The translations under genes and the position numbers were made by a program. This document shows positions 37,363 through 49,322 of a stretch of 64,000 nucleotides of DNA, in pieces. The DNA comes from Nissolia schottii (taxonomy: Eukaryota > Streptophyta > Magnoliopsida > Fabales > Fabaceae): assembly GCA_003254905.1 (NCBI GenBank), contig QANU01009643.1:1-64000 (forward strand). The letters are read 5' to 3'. Positions within the stretch are counted from its first letter, which is position 1, and each line of letters starts with the position of its first letter. The notes beneath the pieces are model-generated. The model was not told the DNA's origin, made no database searches, and saw only the letters and a program-made list of their open reading frames with translations.

Positions 37363-39863
37363 ATGCTACCCGCGGTTATCATCTTCCCAATCATCTTCTC
37401 CACTTTGTTGTTTATGCTAATAATCAAATGGCATTCAAATTCCAGAGGCAGAAGCAAAAGCAGCTCACCCCCTTCTCCTCCTAAACTCCCCATAATAGGA
37501 AACCTCCACCAACTTGGCACGCACCCTCATCACGCACTCCATTCTTTAGCCGAACGATATGGCCCCTTGATGCTCCTCCATTTAGGGAGGTTGCCGGTTC
37601 TTGTGATCTCATCTGCCGGCGCTGCCAGCGAGATCATGAAAACACATGACCGCATCTTCGCAAGCAGGCCCCAAAAAAAAATGTTTGACATACTTTTGTA
37701 CGGCTCCAAAGACGTGGCAACAGCCCCGTACGGGCAGCACTGGAGGCAGGCAAGGAGCATGTGTGTGCTGCATCTCCTCAGTGTGAAAATGGTCCGGTCA
37801 CTTGGGGCCGTGAGAGAGGAGGAAACCGCTGTCCTGATGGAGAAAATCAGGCACGCTTCTTCCTCCTCCTTAGCGGTGAACTTGACTGAATTATTTTACT
37901 CGGTTACCAACGATATCATCTGTAGGGCCACCATGGGGGCGAAATATAGTGGAGAAAGAGGGAGGGAATTCAAGGAGTTGGTGGTGGAGTTTACCGAGCT
38001 GCTTGGTACTTTTCTTGTCGGAGAGCATGTGCCTTGGCTTGATTGGTTGACTCGTATGTCTGGAGTGTATGCTAGAGCAAACAGAGTGGCTACACAATTC
38101 GATGAGTTTTTAGGCAAAGTGGTTGAGGAGCATATAAATCGACAGAAAGGAGATGTTGGATCGGACGATGATACTCAAGGCCATCATCATCGTGATTTTG
38201 TGGATGTTTTGCTTTGGATCCAGAGGACAAACGCAGCTGGCTTTCCTATTGATAAAACTATCATAAAGGCTATAATCTTGGTAAATACTATCTTCATTCT
38301 TTTCAAATTTCAAGTTTTGATATAAAATTAATTATTTTTATACAAGTTTTAGAATAAATTATGATGATTACTTGTGAGTTTTAGTGAAATTAGACTCGTT
38401 TTTCTGTATTTGTCCTAGCAAACAACCACTTTTGTTGTCTCAATATCTCTTTAATTTGCTCTATTTGGTTTCACTAAACTCTTAAGATTGGAGGGGTGGG
38501 ACACTTAGGTAGACCCTAGGTTGGAGCAAAATAGATATAGTTATCAAAATTCTGAGTTAATTCGTCTTATCCATGAGTACCTTTGCGTTGAGAGATGTAG
38601 ACCATAGCCCTATCCATGACCCAAAAGTAAAAAAAAGTGCAAGAGGTGTAGCCATTCAAATTCGAAAAACTTCTTCTTCCTTGATGAGTCGTCAGCGACA
38701 ATGGATGACATGCTTCGTCCGCGTCGTGCTTTGGTTCGTGGTGGCTGACAAGAAGACCAGCAGCGGCAACGAGCGTGTGAGTGCCAGTGGCACTAACAGA
38801 CATGAGCTGCAACTGTGTCCCCTTTTATCCATTGTGACACAAACAACAATGTGAGGCAGTGAGTGGTTACTCACAAGGCAAAGGTTGAGTGAGGCGATGA
38901 CCACTGGGAGCACAGAGGAAGAGTGAACATTAACGAAAAAAAGGGAATGTTATTGCTAGAAAAAAGAATGGATTAGGCATGATAACACCACACCCTCTTA
39001 TGTTACACAGACATGTCATAAAAATAAAGTTTGTAGTATTAATTAATATTTTTCAGCCTTATCGTGTGTAATAAACAAGGTCTAAAACACCTGAGTTTTA
39101 GCATGAAGGAGAGACTCGAGTTCAAGACATCTAAGGAGAGAGAACACTAATGTGAATTGAAAAAGAATTCATTAGGAACACGCAAGCTATTATTAATATG
39201 AACAAATTAAAACTAAAATTTGTATGGCACACATTGATCTCATATTTGTATTTGTTTCAGGACATGTTTTCAGGAGGTACGGACTCTACATCTACGGCCC
39301 TAGCGTGGGCGATGGCAGAGCTCCTAATGCATCCAATTGCCATGAAGAAATTGCAAGATGAAGTGAGGAATGTGGCTGGTGACAGAAAACACATAACTGA
39401 AGAGGATTTGGTTCACATGCACTACTTAAAGGCAGTGATTAAAGAAACTTTGCGCTTACATCCCCCATTTCCGTTACTAGTCCCACGACAAAGCACGCAA
39501 GATGTCAAATTGAGTGGTTACCACATTGTAGCCGGCACCGAAGTGATGGTGAATGCTTGGGCGATTGCGAGGGATCCAACGTACTGGGACCAACCCAAAG
39601 ATTTCATCCCAGAGAGGTTCATGAATAGCTCAATAAATGTGAAAGAGAATGATTTCCTATTTGTCCCATTTGGAGGAGGGAGGAGGGGTTGCCCTGGATC
39701 AACGTTTGCTATCTCCCTCAGTGAACTTGTGTTGGCCAATCTCATTCACCAATTTGATTGGACATTACCAGCAGGGGAGGAGACGTTGGCGATGATTGAA
39801 GCAGTTGGCGTAAGCATGCATAGGAAGGATCCCCTTGTAGTAGTTGCAGCCCCAAGGATGTAA
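37363..39863 (+). CDS. Cytochrome P450, CYP71 family (copy 2, tandem duplicate)
   Basis: A close paralogue of the upstream P450. Exon 1 is 37363-38280 and exon 2 is 39261-39863; the 980-bp intron is at the same codon as in copy 1. The joined protein is 506 residues. Motifs are an N-terminal membrane anchor, the proline hinge [18 protein letters not shown] (311-316), ETLR (368-371), PERF and [10 protein letters not shown] with haem ligand Cys450. An in-frame ATG at 37276 would add 29 residues, but I chose 37363 because its [13 protein letters not shown] matches the paralogue's start. The 5' flanks of the two copies are also similar for about 100 bp, so the promoter was duplicated. No inactivating change was seen. 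Its role is a monooxygenase of unknown substrate. Confidence 0.93.
38470..39000. other. Extra sequence in the P450-2 intron
   Basis: The intron is about 800 bp longer than that of copy 1. This part is richer in GC than the rest of the intron and contains short open frames on both strands without a domain. It is most likely an insertion after the duplication. No terminal repeats were recognised. Confidence 0.35.
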
Positions 39864-41380
39864 ATTAGGGGTTGGTTAAGTAACAAAACGGTGTTAGATG
39901 TAATTTTCACATTTCGTAAAAGAGTTCTGACCAAAAACTATACACCATACATACACCTCGTATTTATATACATAAAGTTTGTGTTTTAACTCATGTAATG
40001 TTTGTGCACTTAATTAAATATAATTGAGAGTATCATTTACAAGTTTGTAATGTTTGTACACTAGTGAGAATAAAGTTTGTGCATTATTAATGGTGTATGT
40101 ATGGTGTATGAAATTGAGTGTACATGTAGCATTTTTGTTCATAAAATTACTACAACTATTAAGAATACTGTGTTTTTATGATTTTCACATAATTAGGAAT
40201 CAAGACTTACCCGAATCCATGCTCTTCTGATTTGTGTAGTGTATATTTTCTTTGTTGCAATGTTCTTCAATGACTGCCTTTTTTTCCTTCTCTTCTTTTC
40301 TCTTTTTTTTTTTTTCTTCCTTTTGATGGTTAAGAAGCAGGTTTTTATCCCAACTTGTTAGTTTTCTCTTTGTAGAAAAAAAAAACTTCCTCTTTTATAA
40401 CCAATAAGAACTATCACTTTTAAAAAGGGAGAGGGAAGGGTTGTTTTAAATGAAAATAACTCACACTAACTCTATTCATATGCTTGGAATAACCACTATC
40501 ACATTAATCCCCTTTAATTAGAGTCAGTCTTTAAGTTACATGAGTTACTATAATTGATTATTAAATTAAAGCAATCTAACAATCTCCCACTTGGCCCATG
40601 TGATGACTTGACGATTCAACAACTATAAATGCACACTATATATTAATGGCAGTCATTTAATGGCAGTCACAAGTCATTTAATGACATGATTCTTTCCATA
40701 TATCACAAATCAATTCAACTCAAATAACATTCTCAAACTATAATGTCTTTTAAGACATGTTAAAAGTTCACATTACATCTTCCACGTTAGAAATGATATC
40801 ATTTTACACAATAATAAGATATCCCTTTCAGTGAAATGTCATCGTTTCGCATTTTATATCCACAAAATGTGTGCGTTCACTATGAAAAACAATCATACAA
40901 ATGATGGGAATGTGTTTACAAAAGATAAAAATGAGATATTTGAGTATTTATATGATAAAATAGATAAATTTTTATTAAAATAAATTAATTTAAAAAGTAA
41001 AAGGACTTAAGTAACAAAAGAATTTAAAAAATATGAAATTGATCGATTTAAAAAATAATAAAAATTAAATTAATCAAAAATTATTTAAAAAGATGAAATT
41101 GTCTAAATTAAAAAAATATCATATTAAATTGAGATTTTTTCTTAATTCCTTGGTCTTTCTCCAATTATGTTGACCAGCAATGCCGTATACAAATACAATG
41201 CTTACTTTAGTTTCTAAGTGGTCAAACATGAGAAATCATAAAGACAACTTTGCTTTTATGTGATGCAAAATTTCCCTGTCCCCCACGGCGCCCGCCTTGA
41301 CCCAGTTACTAAAGTGAAGTGTTCGGCCACTGCTAGCAGCACCTTCTACACATCACACCCCAACATATACTCAACGCTAC
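39864..41380. other. Intergenic, possible retroelement trace
   Basis: AT-rich sequence. The phrase CAATCTCCCACTTGGCCCATG near 40580-40600 is of a kind often found in plant Copia-type elements, but no LTR pair or coding block supports it. No gene was seen. Confidence 0.35.
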
Positions 41381-41384
41381 TCAT

Positions 41385-41510
41385 CATTTGTCATCTTGCC
41401 AATTTTCTTCTCCATTTTGTTTATACTATTCAATTGGCATTCAAATTCCACAAGCATAACCAAACTCATGATCGTATCTTCGCAAACACACCCCAGGATA
41501 AAATGTTGTG
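41385..41510 (+). pseudogene. Truncated P450 relic (third copy of the cluster)
   Basis: The DNA matches the start of both P450 genes: a CATTTGTCATCTTGCCAATT block, then TTCTTCTCCATTTTGTTTAT, then AATTGGCATTCAAATTCCAC. It then jumps directly to CTCATGATCGTATCTTCGCAAA..CCCC..AAAATGTT. That second part corresponds to the [10 protein letters not shown] region about 200 bp further on in the intact genes. The intervening PPKLPIIGN to SSAGAA region is deleted, and similarity stops after about 41510. No I-helix or haem loop is present, so it cannot encode an enzyme. Confidence 0.75.
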
Positions 41511-41544
41511 CGAGGTCAGAGTTTCGTTAACTATGTTAATGTGA

Positions 41545-42560
41545 GCGAAAGCGCGTTTAAATTTAAGTGGAGAATAAAGAAATAAATTAAAGTATGTAAA
41601 CAGTACTTTAGGGTAGGATTCATCATTACTATTCACACTAATAAAATATAACAAAAAATTACATAATAGATTTTAACACGAAAAACTTTCTCTGAAAAAA
41701 ATAATCATGGAACAAACGTTGAAAACATATGCTGCATTTTAAAAATAATTATAATATCCCAACTACATTTATGTATAAATATAATGTATTCAAGGGAGTC
41801 TCTCGTTACAATGTATAGTAGAATACTCAAAACACAAGCTATGTTTGGATTGGTGGAAGAGGGGAATGAAATGAAGGGAGGTGGAATTGTCATGAGTTCC
41901 TTAAAAGAACAGAATACAGAATAATGGAATAGATTTCATCTCATTCCCTATTTTCTCCCATTTTTCTTCCCCCCAAATTGGGAGGAATAAGATGGGGGCG
42001 TCAAACTGATTAATTGCTTCTTTAATAAAATTACTCGTTTATCCTTTAAACCCTTTCATGATTTCTTACGTGCAACCCAATGGTTTTTCTTCTATCCGTT
42101 CTTCTACAGTTCTGTGTTTTTTCACTACTCTTCTCTTCTTTGTGTTTCTCTACTCCTCACCTCCAATTGCTTTCCATATTAGTTATTTACGCTCACATTG
42201 AAACAAAATATTTTCCTTACATTCATCGTTATATCGCTGTAATCGTCACATTATACTCATTGTTATATTGTTGTCCCTACATTTCTCCTCTGTTTGCTCA
42301 TAAAATTCATTATTTAAATAGTATATTTCTAACTTCAAAATGTCACCTTCGTATTGCAGTCAATACACACTGATCATAGGGGTAAAAATTGAGTATCAAG
42401 AACATAGGATGTTCACCGCCACCATCCATACCCAAAGTCCATATCCATATCCATATATATGTTAAAACCGATGACCAATTACTTGTTCTAATTCACTTCA
42501 AAAGTAGTAAAAGTTATAACCGCTAAAAGAGCGAAAATAACGGAAGAATGAAAAAAAAAT
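41545..42560. other. Intergenic, no gene seen
   Basis: AT-rich. The open frame at 42080-42373 is Leu/Ser/Tyr-rich with no domain, so I do not call it. Confidence 0.4.
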
Positions 42561-42564
42561 TGGA

Positions 42565-43375
42565 TCTCTCGTGGCGACTTTGTTTTCAGCGACATGTATA
42601 TTGTTGAGAAAAATGACTCTAATGTCGCTAGTTTGGTCGCTAGGCCTAATATTTATAACACTGACAATATAAATTGCAGGGATACATACAATATATGGCA
42701 ATGACTTTTATTATATCGCTGGTATAAGTGCATAATTATGCCAACGATATTCGACGTTGCTAAAAAATATCAACTCTACGATGACGACTCCTAATGTTGT
42801 TGCTATACATTGCACATACAACAATAATTCTACAAGTTGTTGTCATAGATCAACTTCTATAACAACAATTTTCAAGGTTGTTGGGAAAGAGCAACACTAC
42901 GACATCAATTTTTAATGTCTTTGCCATAAATTGAATATACAACAACAATAATTTTTATTATTGTTGTCATAGATCAAACTCTACGACAACAACTTTTAAT
43001 ATTGCTAGAAAAGAGTCACTCTACGACAACGATATTTATTGTCACTAATATAAACCATACTCTATGGCAACAACTTTCGTTGTCGCTGGGAAATATCATT
43101 TATACGAGCTAACATAGATGAAACTCTATCGCAGCGACTTTCAATGTCGTTGATAAAGATCAATTATATGAAAACAATACTTGGTATTGTTGCAATGAGT
43201 GCATTGTACAACAACAATATCGGTACAATATATTATCATTGCTGAAAAAAATTAATTTTATAATATCAATGCTTAATGTCATTGAAAAAGTGCACTTGCT
43301 ACAACAACGGAAAATATTGCTAGTATAGACGCTATTGTAGGATAGCAACATTAAAATTTAATGTCGCCAAAAAGG
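42565..43375 (+). repeat. Array of ~40-bp hairpin-forming repeats
   Basis: About fifteen diverged units follow the scheme CTACGACAACAACTTTTAAT then GTTGTTG, then a variable AAAGATCAA linker. In each the CGACAAC part can pair with the GTTGTCG part across an AT-rich loop. The spacing is mostly 38-45 bp. Such units resemble subterminal repeats of CACTA-type transposons, but no CACTA terminus or transposase was found. The right side runs toward the assembly gap. Confidence 0.65.
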
Positions 43376-43605
43376 ATTAAATAATATCATGGCCCAAGTG
43401 CGTGTGTGCACATTCGCCATAACTTTGAAAATTCATTGTGGCTTTAACAAAAAATTAAAAATGTGACAAATCGATAATTATGCACCACTCCCCTAAATGC
43501 AAAAACAATGACATATGACGCTAGGCAAGTCTCAGATTTATTTCTATTCCATACCTATCATGTCTCGACCTGAATTCCCTTTATTTAAAATGGTTTTTTT
43601 TTTTT

Positions 43606-44305
43606 NNNNNNNNNNNNNNNNNNNNNNNNNNNNNNNNNNNNNNNNNNNNNNNNNNNNNNNNNNNNNNNNNNNNNNNNNNNNNNNNNNNNNNNNNNNNNNN
43701 NNNNNNNNNNNNNNNNNNNNNNNNNNNNNNNNNNNNNNNNNNNNNNNNNNNNNNNNNNNNNNNNNNNNNNNNNNNNNNNNNNNNNNNNNNNNNNNNNNNN
43801 NNNNNNNNNNNNNNNNNNNNNNNNNNNNNNNNNNNNNNNNNNNNNNNNNNNNNNNNNNNNNNNNNNNNNNNNNNNNNNNNNNNNNNNNNNNNNNNNNNNN
43901 NNNNNNNNNNNNNNNNNNNNNNNNNNNNNNNNNNNNNNNNNNNNNNNNNNNNNNNNNNNNNNNNNNNNNNNNNNNNNNNNNNNNNNNNNNNNNNNNNNNN
44001 NNNNNNNNNNNNNNNNNNNNNNNNNNNNNNNNNNNNNNNNNNNNNNNNNNNNNNNNNNNNNNNNNNNNNNNNNNNNNNNNNNNNNNNNNNNNNNNNNNNN
44101 NNNNNNNNNNNNNNNNNNNNNNNNNNNNNNNNNNNNNNNNNNNNNNNNNNNNNNNNNNNNNNNNNNNNNNNNNNNNNNNNNNNNNNNNNNNNNNNNNNNN
44201 NNNNNNNNNNNNNNNNNNNNNNNNNNNNNNNNNNNNNNNNNNNNNNNNNNNNNNNNNNNNNNNNNNNNNNNNNNNNNNNNNNNNNNNNNNNNNNNNNNNN
44301 NNNNN
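43606..44305. other. Assembly gap, 700 N
   Basis: Exactly 700 undetermined bases, bordered on the left by a T-run and on the right by an A-run. The round size suggests an estimated or fixed gap length. Confidence 0.99.
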
Positions 44306-45091
44306 AAAAAAAAATGATTTTATTTTATGTGATATCATAATAGTTAATTTTACCTACTTTCAAATATATCTTTTTTATTGAGCAAGGTAAATAAGTGGAT
44401 GGTGACATATCGGTGATACAACATACTTAATGGATGGAACACGCTATTTCCTTTAAAAAAGATTTCTATTTCCCTCTTTTTTATTCTTATGGGCTGGACA
44501 ATACTTTATGAAAGGAATTGTTTTGATCTCTAGGAAAAAAAAAAGTTAAATTAACAAATGTTCTTAAAGCACTTATTAAGAAATTTAAAATAGAATATTT
44601 TATTATTTTTAATACTTTTAATACATTAAATACTTTACATTTTTATTTTTTAATACATACTCATCTTTTATGTGTTCTTTAACAAGTGCTCTAAGAGCAC
44701 TATTTAATAAAACCCAGAAAAAATAAATTAAAGACAAAAACATATTTTTTGGGTCAAGAATTAAAGACAGACAACAGAGCCACGTAACGTCCATTTCTGC
44801 TTGGGCTTCTAGAGCGGGTCGGTGCTGGGCAAGGCTCTAATTTAATCCATCAATCACTCATTAAATGGACTTTTACCAATAAATTCAAGCACCATTTAAG
44901 CTAATAACTGCACCCACCCAGTTTCCACATGCAAATCGTTTCCCCCTATCAAGCTAAATCAATCAAAAAGGAAAACATCACAATTCACAAGTATATGAAC
45001 TCCATTACTCCGTGATTATAGCAAATATAATAAAGTCATCAACCCATCCGTCACCCTATACTCATACATACACACATCTTGTTCTACAATA
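44306..45091. other. Intergenic/upstream region of the small basic protein gene
   Basis: AT-rich. The last 100 bp contain CACCCTATACTCATACATA, a possible weak TATA-like context, before the ATG at 45092. Nothing else was recognised. Confidence 0.4.
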
Positions 45092-45502
45092 ATGGCTTCA
45101 TTATTAGGCAACCATTCTAACTACCAAAGGCTTCGAAATGAAGAGGCGCTGAACGAAGAAACACTAAGAAGAGAAGTGAAAAAAGCAAGGGCTTGGCTTA
45201 AGTTTAGGGCTCTAGCAGGTAGGAGAAGGCCAAGGGTTCGTGTTGCTGGCTTGAGGAGGTTCATAAAAAAGAGGACAAAGTTTATATCTAGGTTAAGAGT
45301 GTCTTGGGGTAAGGCTTTGAAGAAATTGAGGAATGGGCAGAGTCACATGAATGATCTCTTCGGGGGAAATTTTCTGTTCTTGCAAGCCAATCCTACTCCT
45401 TTTGGGTGCCGTGAGAAATTATCTTATTACAACAATATGGGCTATTATCATCGTCAAGGATTATCTACAACAACAGCGTATTCTGTTAAAAGGATCGCTT
45501 AA
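45092..45502 (+). CDS. Small basic protein of unknown function
   Basis: A single-exon frame of 136 codons from ATG to TAA. The N-terminal two thirds is strongly basic: EVKKARAWLKFRALAGRRRP at about residues 28-47, then RRFIKKRTKFISRLRVSWGK. It looks helical and amphipathic. The C-terminal third is Tyr/Asn/Thr-rich without a hydrophobic segment. No signal peptide or known domain was seen. Length, unbroken frame and non-random composition compared with surrounding AT-rich DNA support a real gene; similar short basic proteins are common as uncharacterised plant genes. Function is unknown; the charge would allow binding to nucleic acid or membrane lipid, but nothing shows it. Confidence 0.7.
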   Translation: MASLLGNHSNYQRLRNEEALNEETLRREVKKARAWLKFRALAGRRRPRVRVAGLRRFIKKRTKFISRLRVSWGKALKKLRNGQSHMNDLFGGNFLFLQANPTPFGCREKLSYYNNMGYYHRQGLSTTTAYSVKRIA

Positions 45503-46888
45503 TTATAAGGAACTTTTCCTTTCCTTACAAGAGATATATGTATGTACCAAATCCGACTCTATGTGGTAAATACTTTTCGTCCTTTTGCCATAAGTTATGT
45601 TTTGCGTATGCTTCTTAATTAGTTTGTACTGAATTGAACTACAACCCCAAAATAGTATGATTTTGATACGTAATTTCAATTTTTGATAATTAGTTTTTTT
45701 TTTTTTAACTTTTGTCTATAATAAATATATTGTCTGCTTAAAACAAAAGCAAAATTTTTGTACAAGTCTAGACCATATTTAATGCATGGTTCAAAAACCT
45801 TATCAATCATTAATTTTAACTTATTCTAAATCCAAAAAAAAATTATTAAGGTGTAATTTTTTTAAAAAAAAAATATTAAGAAACAAACACATATTAAACC
45901 CAAAAAAAAAAAAATACGTTCGTTGATTTCTATGTTACTATTTATCAGAAATTCTAAACCCTATAAACTTTTATCATCTTATTTCTTATTTCTATGGCAC
46001 ATGTTCTATATTCCTTCATTGAAAAATCCTGTTTAAATAGTTCTTCTGTATTTATATAATACAGCATATACAAATACAATGATAAATAGCATGGTCTCTG
46101 TATAATTAGAAAATATGGTTAATTATATTGCCATTGGCAAATTTCACAATAATTCTTCTTCGCATTTACTTAATTATCCGGCCGGCAAGTGATCCATTGA
46201 CGTGGGATAAGGTGTCACTGTTAACAACAAACAATATTTTCATTTTTAACTACTTTGATATTTTCTTATTTTTTCTCTTTTATAATTGTATTTCTTTAAT
46301 TTTTTTATACATGTTAGTTTATATTTTTGAGATTTTTTCCGATCAAGCAATTAAAGTATAAAGTTTTAATTGAAACGTAAGTTTTTAAAATTTTCAACCG
46401 TGGAAACTTTTCATTCCTGATTTTTTAAGAAGTATCTGTAGTCAAATTTAATGGTTATTTCACTTCTAATACTTTTTAAAAATTATTCAAGTGACTTATT
46501 TTGTTTATTAAACTTTCAAAAATATCAATTCCTTTTTTTTAGATAAGAACATCACAATTTTTTTTCTTTTTATTATTTTTGACATTCGAACATAACAATT
46601 AAACATCCCACGTTCCCACTACCTAGATATGTAGGCGCGGAAGGGCCACCGTCCAATTATTGATTTGTGCTTGTATTATATGATGATGACAATTCGTTGA
46701 GTCAACTGACACCATCATGAAGTCACTTGACCTTTTTTATTTTAGATAAGATATGAAGAAAAAAAAATTATTGTGAAATGTTAATTATAAGAACTATTAG
46801 GAGGTTTAAATAGGTAGGAGTTCGAATAAATTCTTTTTGTGAGAAATACACAACCACTTATGGTCAACCCTCATTTGTCTAACTTAAT
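45503..46888. other. Intergenic, no gene seen
   Basis: Very AT-rich with homopolymer runs. No supported feature. Confidence 0.45.
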
Positions 46889-47686
46889 ATTAGGACTGTT
46901 AAATGGATAAATTTTACATGCAAAAATTAAGTTTGTGAAAATTAAAAAAAATAGTTCGACCTGTTTAGACCGGCGTGCTAAATGGGTCAACCCGTGATTT
47001 TTTTTAAATACTAAAATTTTAAAAGTTTTATTTTGAACTCTAAATTTTATTTTGAAGTTTAAGAGTTTAGAGTTTAACTATTTGAACTTATAATTGAGCA
47101 TGTTTAACTATTTGATATACTTAACTACTTAACTATATTTATATTACTATACATGTGAAGAGTTATGACATAGATTTGATAAATTTTGCATTCCATTCCT
47201 TCAATGAGTGCATACGCCCTACAAGTTGATATATAGTTTCAAACCTTGTTTATTATTGATTAATTTACAAGAAAGATTTCTAATTGTGTTTTTAATCAAT
47301 AATATAACAATACTCGCATCAATGTTATATGTTGTCATTTAATTAATGAAATTATATTAATTTATGAATCGATTTCAAATAGCATTTGATATATTTCAAA
47401 CAAAATAGTTGAAGGAACAAAAAAGATAATATAATATCGCAATCAACCATTTAAACTATTTTTTCGATTAATTAATAGATAGATGATAAAAAATAACTAA
47501 AAATGATTGCGCATACTTATTCACAACTTTATATTTAAAACCATAAAAAATAGTCCAAAATTTTAAATTTTTTTAAAAATAAAAACGGGCTGACTAGCTG
47601 ACCCTTTTAGACCTGCAAATTGACCATAAACGAGCTGGACCCTAAAAAGAGACATAATTTTAGTCTAGTCCGTTTGACACCCCTAT
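46889..47686. mobile_element. hAT-like MITE with AGGGGTGTCAAACGG-type ends
   Basis: The right end, read on the complement, is AGGGGTGTCAAACGG. The left end is the diverged AGGACTGTTAAATGG. Inward, the left arm has CGACCTGTTTAGACC..GGGTCAACCCG. The right arm has, in inverted order, CGGGCTGACTAGCTGACCC and TTTTAGACCTGC. Length is about 800 bp with an AT-rich interior and no coding capacity. No clean 8-bp duplication was found. Confidence 0.5.
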
Positions 47687-48117
47687 TTAATAATAACAAG
47701 CCAAAAGGAAAGTTTTGTGTCCTCTCAAATGCAATTTTGAGGGCTGGCCGTCACAATTTTGATTTTGGTAAATATCATTTTGGTAAAAAAGTTTTTCTAA
47801 TGAAGAGTAATAAGAATTGTAAAACAAATTCAGAAAGATTTTTAGTTATAGATACTTTTTTTTTTTAATCAATGCATTAGGACATTGATTAAGGAATAAA
47901 AAAAATAACATTTTTAAGTTTTTACAACTTTGAATATATTAAAAAATTAAAAATCTCACTTTTCATTTAACTATTTTCACTTTTAACTTCTTGAACAATG
48001 TCATTAGGGCATTAGATAATTTTTCTCTCTTTTTTTTTTTTTATCTGTATAAAGTCTGAAGAAAGAGATTGTTTTGAAAAGAAAAAACAGAAGTAAATAT
48101 ATGGTTCAATTTTATGA

Positions 48118-48155
<38 letters not shown>

Positions 48156-49322
48156 ATTACCCATTTTAACTACTTTATTTGGTGTCTAACTTTTGTTTTT
48201 CCTTTTTCACCCTCCAATATTAATTTTATCTATGTTTTTTTTCATTATTTTTTTATTTCAACTATCGTATCCCACATCCATATACATATTTTAAAAAAAT
48301 AACAATATAAGATTACTCTTACCTATTATCCACTACTTTATATTTAACAATGATAATTCAATACTTTGACAGAGACTCTGTGTCTGTTAAGGAACACTAG
48401 TATATATAATGTTAATTAGTAAATAAGTTTATATTGAAGTACCTATATCAAGTACATATTCAAGTATATATCACATACATACTCAAATTCGTATTCGAGT
48501 AATTCTACTTTTAGACTAAAGATTTTACAATAATACGCTGAAAAGATGGGAGAGGAAGGGTGCATTTATTTTATCTTATATTTTTTGGGTAATGAATTTA
48601 TTTTATCTTATTTGGAAAAAAAAAAGTTTTTGTGAAAAAAAATCAGGTTTCATATATTCTAATAATTTTTAAAGACAATATGAATTCCAACAAAATAGTA
48701 CAATTAAGTTATTTATTTAAAAATAGTATAATTAAGTCATTTATTTAAAGATCAATAAGTATATAGTATTATTCTAATTAATAAATAAAATTTGAACAAA
48801 ACCATTAGCTAGCTTTCTTGTTTTCATGCACCCCATTACGGAGACCGTTGTATCCCTCTGTTGGGTATGCTTATTAGTACGAAGGTAAAAGATTACCACA
48901 TCAACAAAATCTTTAATTAGAACCATTAATTTTTAACAGGGCATTAATTTTTGTAATTTGCTTTATCAAAATATTGTTTACGATAGAAAAAGAAGAGAGT
49001 AAATTTTAATATTATTATTATTATTATTATTATTCAATTTTGCTCTTGCTTATTTCCAGCTCAATCAGACAGTACGCTTGCTTAATCTGAGGTAACACTT
49101 CAATGATAGTGAAATTAATGAGCGTAGCAGTGAGATTATGAGAAGAAAGCCAGAGTTATCCCCTGTAAAGGAAAAATTGTAATAAGGGATTAATTAACCC
49201 ATAATCAATTACTGATTTCATGCTCTCCAGCTTTGTAAATTGTAATAATCATTCATTCTCATGTACTGCAAGCCCAATTACGAAAACCAAGGCCAGTAGT
49301 TGATGAGATGAGAATGCAATTA
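47687..49322. other. Intergenic, with an (AT)n microsatellite
   Basis: Contains an (AT)n tract of about 32 bp near 48119-48151 and a (TTA)n tract near 49010-49034. The last few hundred bases are 3' flank of the amino-acid permease gene. No other gene was seen. Confidence 0.5.

Noticed and set aside
42080-42373. 97-codon hydrophobic frame
   Set aside because: Leu/Ser/Tyr-rich translation of pyrimidine-rich DNA with no domain or gene context.
42565-43375. CRISPR or minisatellite interpretation of the hairpin array
   Set aside because: Units are diverged and the linkers are themselves similar between units, so there are no unique spacers. A transposon subterminal array fits better.
43515-44381. 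Long open frames on both strands (288 and 264 codons)
   Set aside because: They are made almost entirely of undetermined N bases and carry no information.
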